Part shown: positions 21,516-32,441 of the stretch, in pieces
Position numbering within the stretch: the first letter of the stretch is position 1
Layout: every line of letters begins with the position of its first letter
Assembly (NCBI GenBank): GCA_024516155.1
Contig: JAJJXM010000024.1
Location: 1-64,000, forward strand
Origin: Pyronema omphalodes
Taxonomy: Eukaryota > Ascomycota > Pezizomycetes > Pezizales > Pyronemataceae
Direction: 5' to 3'
DNA: 64,000 nt
Made by a program: the position numbers and the translations under genes
The notes under the pieces: model-generated
Databases searched by the model: none
Told to the model about the DNA's origin: nothing
The model's input: only the letters and a program-made list of their open reading frames with translations

Positions 21516-23539
21516 AACTCAGTATCACCTGGCTCGACTGCAAGAGCATGGCGCAGCTCGTCAAGCGATAGTGGTCTTACAGCGAGGAATATCCATTGTA
21601 AGACGTTCATAGCCACGTTCGCAGTGGTCTGCTTCTGATCTGTGATTCGGTTGAGAGTAACCCCAAAGGCATCATAGAGCTCCTTGGACATTTTTTGAAG
21701 TACATCCCGTCGCTTTCGAATCGTAGGTTGGTCAAGGACAGCTTCTATCTGTAGCGCGGGCAGCAAGAACCTATGATTAAGTCAGCCCACGGGTTCGTGG
21801 ATACATGATAAGTCTGACAGGTCACAAACATTCCTTGAGATGTAGACACAATTTTCTCGGCAATTTCGTTCTTTAAATCATCGTCCATCTCGAACTTGTG
21901 GTCCTCGCAAATCTTATGAGCGATGTATGCCGCAATATCTTCGGTGCTTGCCTCAAGCTTACAGTCAAAGGGATTGTTGGCGCGATTGAAGCGTGTGATG
22001 TAACATATTGCTCCATTGTAGGCCTGCCAGTGAAGAACAACCGGATAGGTGGGTAATCGTCGTCGTTGTCGGAGGGCGATGATAGCTCGACCAGATATTG
22101 AATGAGTTGACGTCTATCCGCCTCGTTACATTCGTCCAGGGCATCGATGCATATGTAGGTTTTTTCGAAGCCTTGGAGGACCCGTGATAAAGTATCAACC
22201 GCCTCTTTCACTTCAATGGCCCGACCTTCCTTCTTTTTCTTGAGTAACCTCTGAATGGTGTCCCTAGAACTCTTTTTTGACGCAGTGATCGCCTGCTTTA
22301 GCAGTTCGCCAATCATATTGGTAGCAGTTTGTACGTTCGGTTACAGTAGTCACAATAGATGAAAGCAACGCATGTTTCATCGCCCGTTACGCTAAAGAGA
22401 TGGTCTATCACAAGAGAGCTATGGTATCACAAGATTCTTAGCATCCGTTTTATTCAATCAATGTAATTTCTGCTGTATTTACTTACCTAATAAAGGTTTT
22501 GCCCGCTCCAGGAATTCCGTAGCACCCAAAAATACCGACTCCATGAGGAGCGTCCCGCCAGGTTCGGAATATTTCGCTGTCCAAGAACCAATTTCCAGTA
22601 TTTGGATGGCGCCTTGATCGTACGTCTTCATGCATTTTCTGGGTTTCCAAAGGTGATATCCACTGAAGCAATGCCTCCATTTCTTGGTCTGCACTGTCCA
22701 TTAGCTTGAAGTACCCGAAATGCAAGAATCGTTTGAGCAAACAACCATTGGTAATTCTGTTCGTATTCTTTGTAGCAGCTAATATATCCTTCTGTGTTTC
22801 TTGTCCTTGTTGTAGCATTTTTGTCATAACTCCCAAAACGTCCGATTGATCCTTTGATGCTGTCAATAGCGCTTCGATTCCCGACTGCACTGATCTGTGG
22901 TTTTGAAGAGCCTTCTGCAGTTGATCTTCCTTTGCTTTGAGCTCAATCAAAACTACCTCAGATGTCTTCGCAAGTAGTTTACTATAAACAAGTAAGTGAG
23001 TAGTCTGTTGTTGAAGGATGGAGGTATGAAAATGGTGAAATGGTAGCAGCTTAATCCGCTGACAGTGGTTATGTTGTACTAACGAACATTGGAAATTGAG
23101 TGGAGTCGTCTTACCAGTTTTCTATGTTCAACGAAAACTGAAATGTCTGCGTGAAGCGCTGTACCGTTGAAATTGTTCTTTCATAATCTTCCTTGCGAAA
23201 CGGCCATTTTAACCGTTCCAGGAACTGTGCACTTTTATTTTTTTCAAAACGCACTTCAATCTTTTTGACTTTATTGTAAATTTCCGTAATTTGATCTCTG
23301 CAAGCTTCGATAGCCACGAACAAGGCTGAGGTCTTTTCAAAGTTGCCAGTATATTCTTTTCGAAGAAACTGTTCGAGCCGTTCCAGGATATGGCAAAGAG
23401 CTGTAACTTCAGCTAAAAGATTGCGAGATTCTTTGGGGGCGGACTTGACATCGTTAACGTAGGCCTTGAGGGTTTTCGTTATCTCCAGAGCAAGGCTCAG
23501 GAATCCTGCTACTCCAGTGGAGACTGTGAAGCCGTCCAT
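21516..23539 (-). pseudogene. NLR copy 2, 5' part: HeLo-like N-term and NACHT
   Basis: Exons on the minus strand: 23539-23115, 22981-22484, 22418-21830, and exon 4 from 21770 to the LINE. Exon 1 is 425 nt, exactly as in copy 1, and splice sites are conserved. MDGFTVSTGVAGFLSLAL starts the N-terminal domain. Walker A reads GIPGAGKT, Walker B YICIDALDEC, and RLFFTGRP follows. The start at 23539 is chosen because it matches copy 1; an upstream in-frame ATG at 23650 lies in the conserved 5' flank. One-base lesions occur near 22338 and near 21970. With the LINE in exon 4 it cannot make a full protein, although a truncated HeLo-NACHT product is conceivable if the indels are errors. Confidence 0.85.
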
Positions 23540-24210
23540 AGCCTCTATCGTTACTGAAGCGGAATCTGTGGTTAATCGATTTGATGATGAAGCAAAGAGG
23601 GTTGTTGTTGAACTCGAGGTGAAGCTTTCTGTCGATGCGGTGTTGTGCAAGGAGCTTCGTGTCCCCGCATGTTTGGCAGGCGCTTATCGTGCATGTGCGG
23701 GGTATGTGGTCAATCCTTAAGCCGCATTTTGGATGCAAAACGACTCTACATACGAGAGCGTAAGATAGATCAGCTTGCCTTTGAACGAGTTTCTATGTTT
23801 TTTTTTGAAATGTTATTTGCTGTCATTCCCATTCGTCCAGTGTCAATTACTCCGGTATTTTGGTATATTCTTTATTCATCATTTCTTACCACGTTGGATA
23901 TTTTTGCTTTGTTCTGTGACTGTGAGAAGGCAGTCACGAGAACAGAAGAGAGAAGACAAAGTGGAGGTGGTGAACGTATGTATGATTGTGAGTGAAGAAG
24001 CAACTGCAACGAACAAGCAAGGGCTTATAAGCCTAAGGACATACTACAGTCGACTGTACCAACCTCCATCTAGGCACTAGGGCTCTAGGCGCACTTCGAC
24101 AGTGACCGTCAATTGAGTTTGGAGGTCTCTTGACAGGTCGTCCTTGCTGGGCTCGTTTCAACGTGAGTTTTTCCGAGTAACCAACTTCATCCCCAAATTT
24201 CCAGTATTTC

Positions 24211-24222
24211 GAGACGTTAAAA
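24211..24222. repeat. Left target-site duplication of LINE stub
   Basis: GAGACGTTAAAA, repeated exactly at 24292-24303. Confidence 0.85.
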
Positions 24223-24262
24223 TTCCTTTTCCGCCATAACCATAGGGTTAGATGCATGTATG

Positions 24263-24291
<29 letters not shown>
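24223..24291 (+). mobile_element. 5'-truncated LINE copy (69 bp)
   Basis: CCGCCATAACCATAGGGTTA and the following GATGCATGTATGA plus A29 match the last bases of the full LINE (21429-21499) with two or three differences. It is flanked by 12-bp direct repeats. This is the classic product of abortive target-primed reverse transcription, and it defines the 3' terminus of the family independently. Confidence 0.9.
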
Positions 24292-24294
<3 letters not shown>

Positions 24295-24303
24295 ACGTTA
24301 AAA
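24292..24303. repeat. Right target-site duplication of LINE stub
   Basis: GAGACGTTAAAA, identical to 24211-24222, immediately after the A-tail. Confidence 0.85.
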
Positions 24304-24915
24304 ACTTGGTACGCCGCCTAGATCTCGTTCACGCTATGGATGCACAGGGCTGAGGTTCCTTTTACTTGCACAGGATCGATCGATACTGTTGTCCGGTCTG
24401 TGGCATTAGAATTATTCGCATAACCAAGCTTGCACTTATAAAGTTGGATCATCAGAGAGTCATATCCATATCCAGCATTCGCGTATCAACGTATGCACAT
24501 GAACGCGTAAAATCGCCAAGCCACACGTTAATATGTCTTAGCAAACCGACATGGGCGCGGAGCGGAGGCACTTTACGCGTCGCAATATTTCCCTCCAAGA
24601 ACCGCAACAAAATAACCATGATAATGATTTTGCAACAAATTTGTCAAGCCTCTCTGAAGACTGATTCATTTCGCAATGAATTTCAACAACATTTTCGTTG
24701 TTATGAGATAGAAAAGTTTACGCGCATCGTGGATCGTGGATCAAACACCCATGTTCGTACGGTCGCGGAAGTTTTGCCAGGGCGCGAGAAGGCGCGTCTA
24801 AAGACTAGCATAGAAGCAATCACCAAGCTCAATTACTGTTGCGGACCTTACGGTCAGATCATCTCAGCTGTGAGCGACTACGAGAGCGAGATTCGATCAG
24901 CTACGCCACCCCGCC

Positions 24916-26624
24916 ATGACTACCCCGCCATCAGCTCAAAAGTATCACGAAGTAGCACCTTTCAACTACCACCTCCTAGACCGTCTCCGTGTATCCTTCG
25001 AAGAAAACCTGCGTGTGTACCACTATCCCAATCCCCAGTCCTCCATAATCCTCATCTAACAAACCACAGATGAACAAGGCATCGAATTCCTCAACAACGT
25101 TTCCTTCGCCGGCATATCCTCCCAACCACCAATCCCCTCCCCAATCCCACCACCTCCATTCCTTCGTTTCCTCCTCACGCTTCTCGTCCACCCCTACTAC
25201 ACCACCCAACGACGAAAGAATGTCCCATCCTCCGAAGCCCCCACCCGCGCCTTCCTCACCCTATCCCGACTCCTAAAAACCTTCGGACCCCACCATCTAA
25301 ACCTCAACGCCGTGTACGATTTCTCCCGCAGCGACCGCGGGAACCGAGAGCGTCGGCGACACCAGCAGCAGCAGCATCACCATCCCAAAGACGACGCCTC
25401 AGCGCAAGGTGACGAACGCATCAGCCATCCACTAGCGTTAGAAGAGAGTATATTTTCCAGTGTCGATGACATATGGGGTATAATAGGGTGGGCATTTAGC
25501 TGTTCCATTCACCACAAGCCGCGTTGGAACTGGTGGAAGCTGTTTCTGGAGTTTCTTATCGAGTCTTTGGAACTAGATTGGCGGGAACGGCTGCGTTTGT
25601 ATGAGAAAGGAGGCGGAAAAGATGGTGGGGTTTTGGGGGAGAGTTTGGTGGTTAGGTTGTTGCCGGAGAATAGAGGTTCGGGGGGTTATAGGAGGGTTTT
25701 GAGGGCGATTTTCGCAGGGGGGAAAGAGGAGTGGGGAATGTTGTGGGAGGATGAACTTATGACGAAAAGGTTAAGGAAACCGGGAAGGGCGAGGATTGAT
25801 AGAGTTGTTGGGGAGGAGCAGAAGGATGATATGGAAGATGAGGAGGATTTCCTAGAGGAAGGCGAGGAGCAGGAGGAGGAGGATATTACCATGGATGACG
25901 TAGACCAACCGAGATCTGCGGCTTATCCATGGGGTGGAATGCAGTCTTTTATTTTCCGACAACGACTACTAGAACTCGTAAGCCACCCCCCCAACCCCTT
26001 AGTCGCCCACGGTGAAAAGAAAAAAAAAAGAAAACAAAACAAAACCCCCCTGGAACTGGAACTGGAACTGTACTAACACCTATCAACCACCCATAGCTAT
26101 CCCTCGTCAGTTCCCACAACCTCTTCATCCCCACCCAAGATTTCTACCTAGAGCTTCGGGACCTAATCTTCCCCCATCCTGTCTCCACTTTGAAGCTCTT
26201 CGTATCCCCCCTACTAGACACACACGACACATCCTACTCCCTCCTTTCGCAACACATCCTCCTAACCCTTCTTCCCAATCCCCCTAAAACCTTCGACTTC
26301 ACCCTAACCCAGGATATTCTTATCACCCACTTCCTTCCCTTCTGCGCATCCTCGCAATCACCCTTGAATAATGCCCGAGTTGCAGTTTTATTACAAGTGT
26401 TATTCCAACTTTTGATGCGACGGGGGTTTGTATCGTATTCTTTAGACCTAGAAGCGGCGGTGAAGGAAGGAAGAAGGAAGAGGAGGGAGAAGGTGGGGAG
26501 TCCGAAGGGGAAAGCGAGGAAGGAATTGGAGGAGGTGAGACAGGATTGGAATATGGCGGAGGATGGACTGCTGTTTATGGTTGCGTTGTTGAAGAGTAGG
26601 AAGGATTCGGGGGAGAGGAGGTAA
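24916..26624 (+). CDS. Conserved-looking 510-aa protein of unknown function, three exons
   Basis: Exons 24916-25012, 25070-25977 and 26097-26624. Introns are GTGTGT...CTAAC...CACAG and GTAAGC...TACTAAC...CATAG, and all phases join cleanly to 511 codons. The start MTTPPSAQKYHEVAPF is the first ATG in the frame after a CGCC context. A proline-rich segment lies near residues 50-65. A Trp-rich conserved-looking block (DIWGIIGWAFSC, then PRWNWWKLFLEFLIESLELDW) covers about residues 165-203. A strongly acidic stretch (DDMEDEEDFLEEGEEQEEED) lies near 285-310, and the C-terminal third looks alpha-helical and Leu-rich. There is no signal peptide or membrane helix, so it is probably nuclear or cytosolic. 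I do not recognise the family. The intact frame and good introns make it a real gene. Confidence 0.85.
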
Positions 26625-27501
26625 AAGAGAGCAGGTAAAAGAGAGGAGGTGAAGGAGGATGGTATATTTATTTATTCATTGAATCATACACTGACCGAGG
26701 GTGATGGTATACTGGGAAGTGAATAACTATGCCGAAGGTAATAGGAATATCAGTATAGTGGTTATATCTATTACATACCCTTTTTAAAAAACTGTGGGTG
26801 TGGGGAGGGGGGGGGGGGGGGGTTAAAACCATCTTTACAACCATTTCACATACAGCAACAATTTTCAGCGCTATATAAAAACCGGGGGGGTGGGGGGTTT
26901 CTTAGTGAACACACTCTCAACACTAAAAAGCATATCTCAGCATTCAATCATGAATATTCGCAACCACCATTCCACCCCTCAAAGTATCCATGGCTTCAAC
27001 TTTCAAGCACGAGTATACAACACTTCATTTCTGAATTCAATACCGTATATACTCTGTAATCAGAAGCTCTGTAATCACAAGCTGTGCAATTAATAATCCA
27101 ACCTTAATCACGATAATCATTATAAAACCCTGCTTCATGCGTCATACTTCATAATTCAAAGTTTACGAAGCTCCTTCATCATATCCTTCAAAATTCTTTC
27201 ATGTACTGAGTTTCAATTTTTAATATCTCCGGCTCCGGTAAGGAGAGAAGAAGTTTATTTAGAATCTAAGTTTTGAATATATACAGAATCTAGCCGTGTA
27301 GTGGTAGTGTTAGTAGTTCTAAAAACGGAAAAGTAAAAGAAGAAAAAAAAAAAGAAAAAGAAAAAAAAATCATAACAAATGCATATTATTCCATGCAGTG
27401 CGCATGCGATAAATTCCCATCAACACAGTCAACAGAACACAGACCACAAAAAAATGCGTATCAAACAGCCAATGGCACCGAACTCCCTATTTTTCCAACA
27501 A

Positions 27502-27533
<32 letters not shown>

Positions 27534-27659
27534 AAGCCATCACCTAACAAGCAAAGAAATAGTAAAAAAAAAAAAGAAAAAGAAAGAAAATCTATCCATC
27601 CTACCAAACTCTATTCTATCCCCAATCTCTCTCTACTCATAACCACATTTCCATAATCA
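26625..27659. other. Intergenic, homopolymer-rich
   Basis: Contains a G16 run at 26807-26822 and A-runs around 27342-27369 and 27503-27532. A TATA-like TATATAAAAA (26872-26881) sits about 75 bp before ATG 26950, which opens a 47-codon ORF with no domain. That ORF could be a small gene, but nothing else supports it. Confidence 0.5.
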
Positions 27660-30600
27660 TTATTTCATTACTACATCCACCTTATTATTATCATTCAAGC
27701 CCTCGAACCCATTAATCATCGGCTCAGTCACAGCCGCATTCCGTGACCTAGTGATACGAGTTCTGACAGGTTTTTTAGCAGCCGGAGATTTTGACGCCGT
27801 CTTAGATTTTGTCGGTGTCTTAGCAGCACGAGTAGGTGTCTTTTTTTCTTGAGATGAGGCTGCGGGCTTCAAGATAGTGGACTGAAGCCGATTAGCCCGT
27901 AGGCTTGTATTAGTACTGGTTTCTACAGGTACTGCGGCCTGTTTGCCTTCAGATTTCTTGACTTCCTCCACCTTACTTCCGTCAAAGTCTGCGTTAGGAG
28001 ATCCAGTGAAAAAATAAGACGATCTCATATTAGCGACTGGCGCACGTGTGGCAGATTGTGGAGTGGAGGCCTGTTGCAGGCTTGGTGAAGGCTCGTTGAG
28101 ACCCGTAGTTTTGCTGGTCTCAGAAAACACTGTCTTCGACATCACAGGTGTCTTCTCTGCTTCTGCAATCTCGACCGCCCTTTTTATCGCCTTACCACCA
28201 GTTCCCACTGTTTCCCTTGTATTGCTCACTATGCCGCTAGCCCTAGTCGGAGTGGTTCCCACTGCTGTAGCCCACCGAGCCTTCATAGCAACTGCGACGG
28301 TTGCCTGCATGTCGATATCACGGGATTGATTTGGTCTCGCAATAAACTTGACCTTTGCTAGTGAGGGCGTATCAGACCGACTCGCCGACTCGGAAGTTCT
28401 TCCATGACTTCCTGGGATAATATCCTCGCCGCTATCACTGTCTGAGGAGTAACTATTGTCAAAGCTCCGCGTAGACATAGCGCCAGTTTTGGTTGCTCCT
28501 TGTGATACGTCAGTGGGGGAGGACAAGGGCATGCGAGATGGGGCGGGATTGGGGGTCGTAGACTGGCTATTCGTAAGCTGTGCCATTCTGGTTGGCTGCG
28601 TTTCTATCTGCGCGCCGGGAGATGGGATTTGGCTTATCGCAGAATTGGAGAAAGAGTCTCCATGGATGGGTAGCGCGGGCAGCGCAGGTGGCTGGTGAGA
28701 TGCCGGCACCCAATCTGGTGCTGGTGGACCCATGGATGATCCGCCAGTCAACGGAAGGCTAGGGTAACCCGAGGACAAAGACTGTGGAAATTGTGAGTTA
28801 TCCACTGGCTGTGGGATTGCCGGTGCGGATACCTGTCGGACGCCGTGATTCCTTCCCCCCCTTCTAGGAGTATCTGCAGGCCGCTCCTCAGGATAAACGT
28901 TATCCTGGAGAAACTCCAGCTCAGGCATCCGGTCAAGGTGGAAAAACTCTGATATATCCACTAAAGGCTCTTCGTCCCTTGGTTCTTGCCGCAAAAGGGC
29001 AATCCCTCGTTCAATTATCTCCGTACCACTGAGATCAGGCGTAGCTCGACCTTCAAACTGCGACAAGCTGGCATATTCAAGATCCGGAATGGCGTTGACA
29101 GGAGACGGTGGTGTGGACCGGGACTCCGGAATGACATTGACAGGAGACGGTGGTGTCGATTGGGACTCCGGATTGCTTTGACATTCCGATTTGTTTTCAG
29201 GTGATCGGGGAGAAATTGACAGAGGATATTGAGGTGGAGGTAGCAGCTTATTGATAGGCGTAAAGCCCCGGAATGGCGGACGCTGTTGAATGTGCGGTGC
29301 CTTCACTGCAACCCGGGTATGGGAAATAATGGTGTCTTTCTCAACCTCGGTTGTGGCAATGGGGAGGGGCTTCTCGAGGTCTGTCTTCCTCTTCGAAGCG
29401 GGACTTGCGACAGATGATCTCCGGTTTTTGGGAGAATTATGTATCTTCGATGGTACGATCTCTGGCTCTGCTGTTGGATCAGGTAGCAAAGGTGGGAGCT
29501 GCGGTAAAAGTTCCTCTTCCAGAGGCTCAGGTTGGGGAAGCGCGGTCTTCGGCGGAGAAACCGAGGGCAATTCTGGCTCCGGCAATTCTGGCTCTGGCAA
29601 TTCTGGCTCTGGCAATTCTGGCTCTGGCAAATCTGGCTCTGGCAACTCAGGCAACTCAGGCTCTGGCATCTTTGGCTCCGGCATCTTTGGCTCCGGCATC
29701 TTTGGCTCCGGCATCTTTGGCTCCGGCATCTTTGGCTCCGGCATCTTTGGCTCCGGCATCTTTGGCTCCGGCATCTTTGGCTCCAGCGACTCTGGCCCTG
29801 GTGTTGAGTCAGGTAACGAAGATTGGGCTAGTGGTGAAGGTTCCTCATCCAGAGGCTCAGGTTGGGGCAGCTCAACCTCCGGCGGAGAAAGAACGGACAA
29901 TTCCTGCTCCGGTGACTCTGGCCTTTGCGTTGGATTTGATGGCAACAGTGGGGGCTGAGGCAAAGATTCCTTTTCTGAGAGCTCTGGTTGAGGTGACTTG
30001 GGCCTCGACGGAGAAAGCGCTGGCAACTCTGGCTCTGGCAGCTCTGGCTCTGGCAGCTCTGGCTCTGGCAGCTCTGGCTCTGGCAGCTCTGGCTCTGGCA
30101 GCTCTGGCTCTGGCAGCTCTGGCTCTGGTAGTCTTGGTTGTGAAAGTTCGGGCTCAGAGCATTCATCATCAGGCACATCCGGCACTGTGCACAAAGGCAG
30201 CTCCAAATCCGGCTCGACTTGTGATTCCGCATTTGCAAGGTTAGTCTCCAGTGGTTCCGGCTCAGCTGGGGAGTGTAGTCCTATCGGCACAGGCTCTTGA
30301 GAGACAGCGGGGGTGGGATGGGGTGGCAAAGCGGCGGTTACTGGTGAAGATGGGGCCAGCACCTCCGCAGGTCGAGAGGGTTTCGAAAGGTCTCCATTCT
30401 GAAGGATGGGAGCTTCCTGACGCACTATGATAGTGCCAACAGCTTCCTCACTCTGTTCCCGCACAGTGTATTCAGTAGGTAGATTGGCCGGAGCTTTCGC
30501 CGGCTGTGAGCCCTTTCGCTTGCCTGAGCTTGTTCGTTTCTTTGTTGGTAGTGCTGGTAGTGGCTCGGCGGTTACAGTCGCTTCTTTTTCAGATACTGGA

Positions 30601-31134
30601 ATGCCAACCGGGAGTGTCTGGCGGCGGGATATCTTTCTGCGTTTCGAGGTAGGTTCGGGGGTGAGCGCGGGCGCAGGCGCAGGTGCGGGTGCAAGCTTAG
30701 GCGTAGACTTCACAACATTCTTAGGTGCAGAATAAACAGTAAGAGTCTGTTTTGGTGTCGTTCCAGGCTCGGAGGCTGATTCGACGGTATGGGAGCGAAT
30801 AATCCGAATAAATGGCCACTGCGCAAGGGCGTCGCTCAGTTCCTTGACCATGTACCACGGCGGTAAATCGTACTTTAGAAACGTCTGAAGCTTCATAATT
30901 TCCAAGGAACGATGTCTTTTAAGAGTCAGCACAAAAAAAAAACTTCAAGATGAAGCTAGGAAGTTTGTAGACTTACTCTGTCTCTTGGTATAGCTCCCGG
31001 TATGTGTTTTTGAACAGCTGACACAGGTTCTCCAGAGTGATTTCCGTGTCTGAAACACTCTGTAGGAAGTTGTTCTGTGGTACATCAGAATGTTCATCGG
31101 CAAACACAGACGCCTTGATCCAAAGGAGCGTCAT
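27660..31134 (-). CDS. 1137-aa Pro/Glu/Ser-rich protein with coding minisatellites
   Basis: Two exons: 31134-30977 and 30915-27660. The intron has a GTAAGT donor, a CTGAC branch point and an AAAAG acceptor, and the phase joins. ATG 31134 is preferred over the internal ATG at 30932 because the first exon adds a natural N-terminus (MTLLWIKASVFADEH). Residues 1 to about 95 look globular (TFLKYDLPPWYMVKELSDAL). After that the chain is low complexity: runs of PEPEL and PEPKM pentapeptides near residues 330-540, then Ser/Pro-rich linkers. The last 60 residues are Lys/Arg-rich (KTPTRAAKTPTKSKTASKSP), suggesting a DNA- or chromatin-associated or nucleolar protein. That is inference; I do not recognise the family. 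Confidence 0.85.
29570..29660 (-). repeat. Coding 15-bp repeat, set 1 (PEPEL)
   Basis: Tandem GGCAATTCTGGCTCT-type units, read on the minus strand as Pro-Glu-Pro-Glu-Leu. It directly abuts the second array. Confidence 0.9.
29661..29790 (-). repeat. Coding 15-bp repeat, set 2 (PEPKM)
   Basis: Eight near-identical GGCATCTTTGGCTCC units, minus strand Glu-Pro-Lys-Met-Pro. The lack of synonymous change between units suggests recent expansion or slippage. The unit is a multiple of three, so the frame is kept. Confidence 0.95.
30018..30135 (-). repeat. Coding 15-bp repeat, set 3 (PEPEL)
   Basis: About seven GGCAGCTCTGGCTCT units. They encode the same peptide as set 1 with different codons, so the sets probably expanded separately. 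Confidence 0.95.
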
Positions 31135-31768
31135 GGCTGTATCTGGTCGGGAGGAGCCGTGTTGTTGCTGAAGCCTGGAGGTGTGACAAGGTGTCGGATG
31201 AACTTCGAGACAGTGGAAGGATGGAGGACGTGAAGACGCGACAAGTTACCTTGCGAAAATCTTGGCGTGGTCTAGATCTAAAAGATCTAGGCCCTTGCAC
31301 GGACTCTCGGAAGGCTGGCCAATCATAGGTGTTTTTGGACCGCACGTAAAACAAAATGTGCAAACTTGAAACGCGATGTCGAATTGAAACATGACAATCG
31401 AAAGTAACAAAGAAATATCTAACGGAGTCATCAAAGGAGTTTCATATCGTATCAATAAGGTGAAAATAAGGTTGGAATCTTGCCTTACACGAACGCGTTA
31501 GTTACTCTAGAGTGCTCTAAGTTTCTAACCTTACAGCAAAAGCGATAGATCTTGTAGGACGATACATATTCGCTCTAAATACATACATAGCAGTTTGTGC
31601 ATCTTAAAGGAGGGCGAATTGAGTGACGGAAGGTTACTCGGGGTAGCTTGGCATGGGTTGCTGCGCAGAACAACGCCAAATACTAGTCCGACGTACGTCA
31701 TGAGTAGCCTTGTCTGTGATGATTATGAATTTAAGATTCTCATTAATAGCTACATAAGTCAGGAAGGT
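31135..31768. other. Upstream region of the 1137-aa gene, no further gene
   Basis: Holds the promoter side of the minus-strand gene. A short ORF at 31094-31363 overlaps its start in another frame and is not supported. The segment ends at the target duplication of the transposon at 31774. Confidence 0.4.
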
Positions 31769-31773
31769 CACTG
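31769..31773. repeat. Left 5-bp target duplication (CACTG)
   Basis: CACTG before the TIR, repeated at 33340-33344. Confidence 0.75.
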
Positions 31774-32040
31774 TACGGCAACGCATCTGTACATGGAGGG
31801 ACAAAAAAACTTTGCATTTTTAATTTGCATTTGCCTTTTTCACTTTTCATCCGTTGCAACGCAGCAGTGCAACAGAGGACGAGTACCCACCTACCAAAAT
31901 AGATTGTCGCCACAACGACACAGCCACACCGCTGACTAAAACAGTGACAGGCGCGCATCACAAAATCGCAAGCGCGTATACATCAGTTGTATGTAGGCTA
32001 CTTACACAGCGGCGACGCTACCCGCCGCGCACCGCTGCTA

Positions 32041-32200
32041 CAGAGTAGAGCAGAGTAGAGTAGAGTAGAGCAGAAGAGAGCGGAGGAGAGCGGAGGAGAG
32101 CAGAGGAGAGTAGAGAAGAATAGAGGAGAGCTGGGGAGAGCACGGGAGAGCAGATGATAACAGAGGAGAGGTGAGGAGAGGAGAGGAGAGAGAGGCGAGT
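32041..32200. repeat. GAG/GTAGA purine-rich tandem repeat
   Basis: About 160 nt of GAGCA, GAGTA and GGAGA units on the plus strand inside the long-TIR element. On the minus strand it gives Ser/Leu-rich spurious ORFs. Confidence 0.85.
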
Positions 32201-32210
32201 TAAGAATGTA

Positions 32211-32441
32211 TTGCACAGGGCAAAAGGGACAAAGAGGTCATTGGAGGCAATGCTAGACGGTGATTCTCCACGTCTGCCTGACTTCAACAGGCCTCTTGCA
32301 ACGTTGAATCATAAGAGGCTGGACACACTATCGGCTATTGATCTCTCGGGTGATTGTGATGGGGAAGAAATAGACGATTCACACAGTGACGTCAAGGTTG
32401 ATCAGGATAGTATGGAGGTGGATCAGGATTCTTCTGTGTGA
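32211..32441 (+). CDS. Acidic 76-residue ORF inside the long-TIR element
   Basis: Begins MHRAKGTKRSLEAMLDGD and ends with an acidic tail (DSHSDVKVDQDSMEVDQDS). No domain is recognised. Its composition looks more protein-like than the surrounding ORFs and it could be the last exon of a lost element-encoded or captured gene; upstream stops prevent extension. Low confidence. Confidence 0.25.
   Translation: MHRAKGTKRSLEAMLDGDSPRLPDFNRPLATLNHKRLDTLSAIDLSGDCDGEEIDDSHSDVKVDQDSMEVDQDSSV

Larger units (their letters stand above)
12637..23740 (-). repeat. NLR tandem duplication, unit 2 (interrupted by LINE)
   Basis: Paralogous with unit 1 (6950-10990) over both flanks and all four exons. The extra 6.7 kb is the LINE at 14767-21499 plus its duplicated target site. 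Confidence 0.75.
23741..24915. other. Spacer with one LINE remnant
   Basis: Apart from the LINE stub at 24223-24291 nothing is supported. An ORF of 235 codons (24366-25073) runs through here, but it overlaps exon 1 and intron 1 of the next gene in another frame and shows no domain. Confidence 0.45.

Noticed and set aside
23540..23650. Upstream in-frame ATG (23650) as the start of NLR copy 2
   Set aside because: Copy 1 starts at the position equivalent to 23539, and the added 37 residues are low-complexity Ser/Thr from the flank.
24366..25073. 235-codon plus-strand ORF upstream of the three-exon gene
   Set aside because: Overlaps exon 1 and intron 1 of that gene in a different frame, shows no domain, and its C-terminal half is just the shadow of the real exon.
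29351..30244. Long plus-strand ORFs (up to 297 codons) rich in Ala/Leu or Gly/Ser
   Set aside because: Antisense readings of the 15-bp coding repeats of the minus-strand gene.
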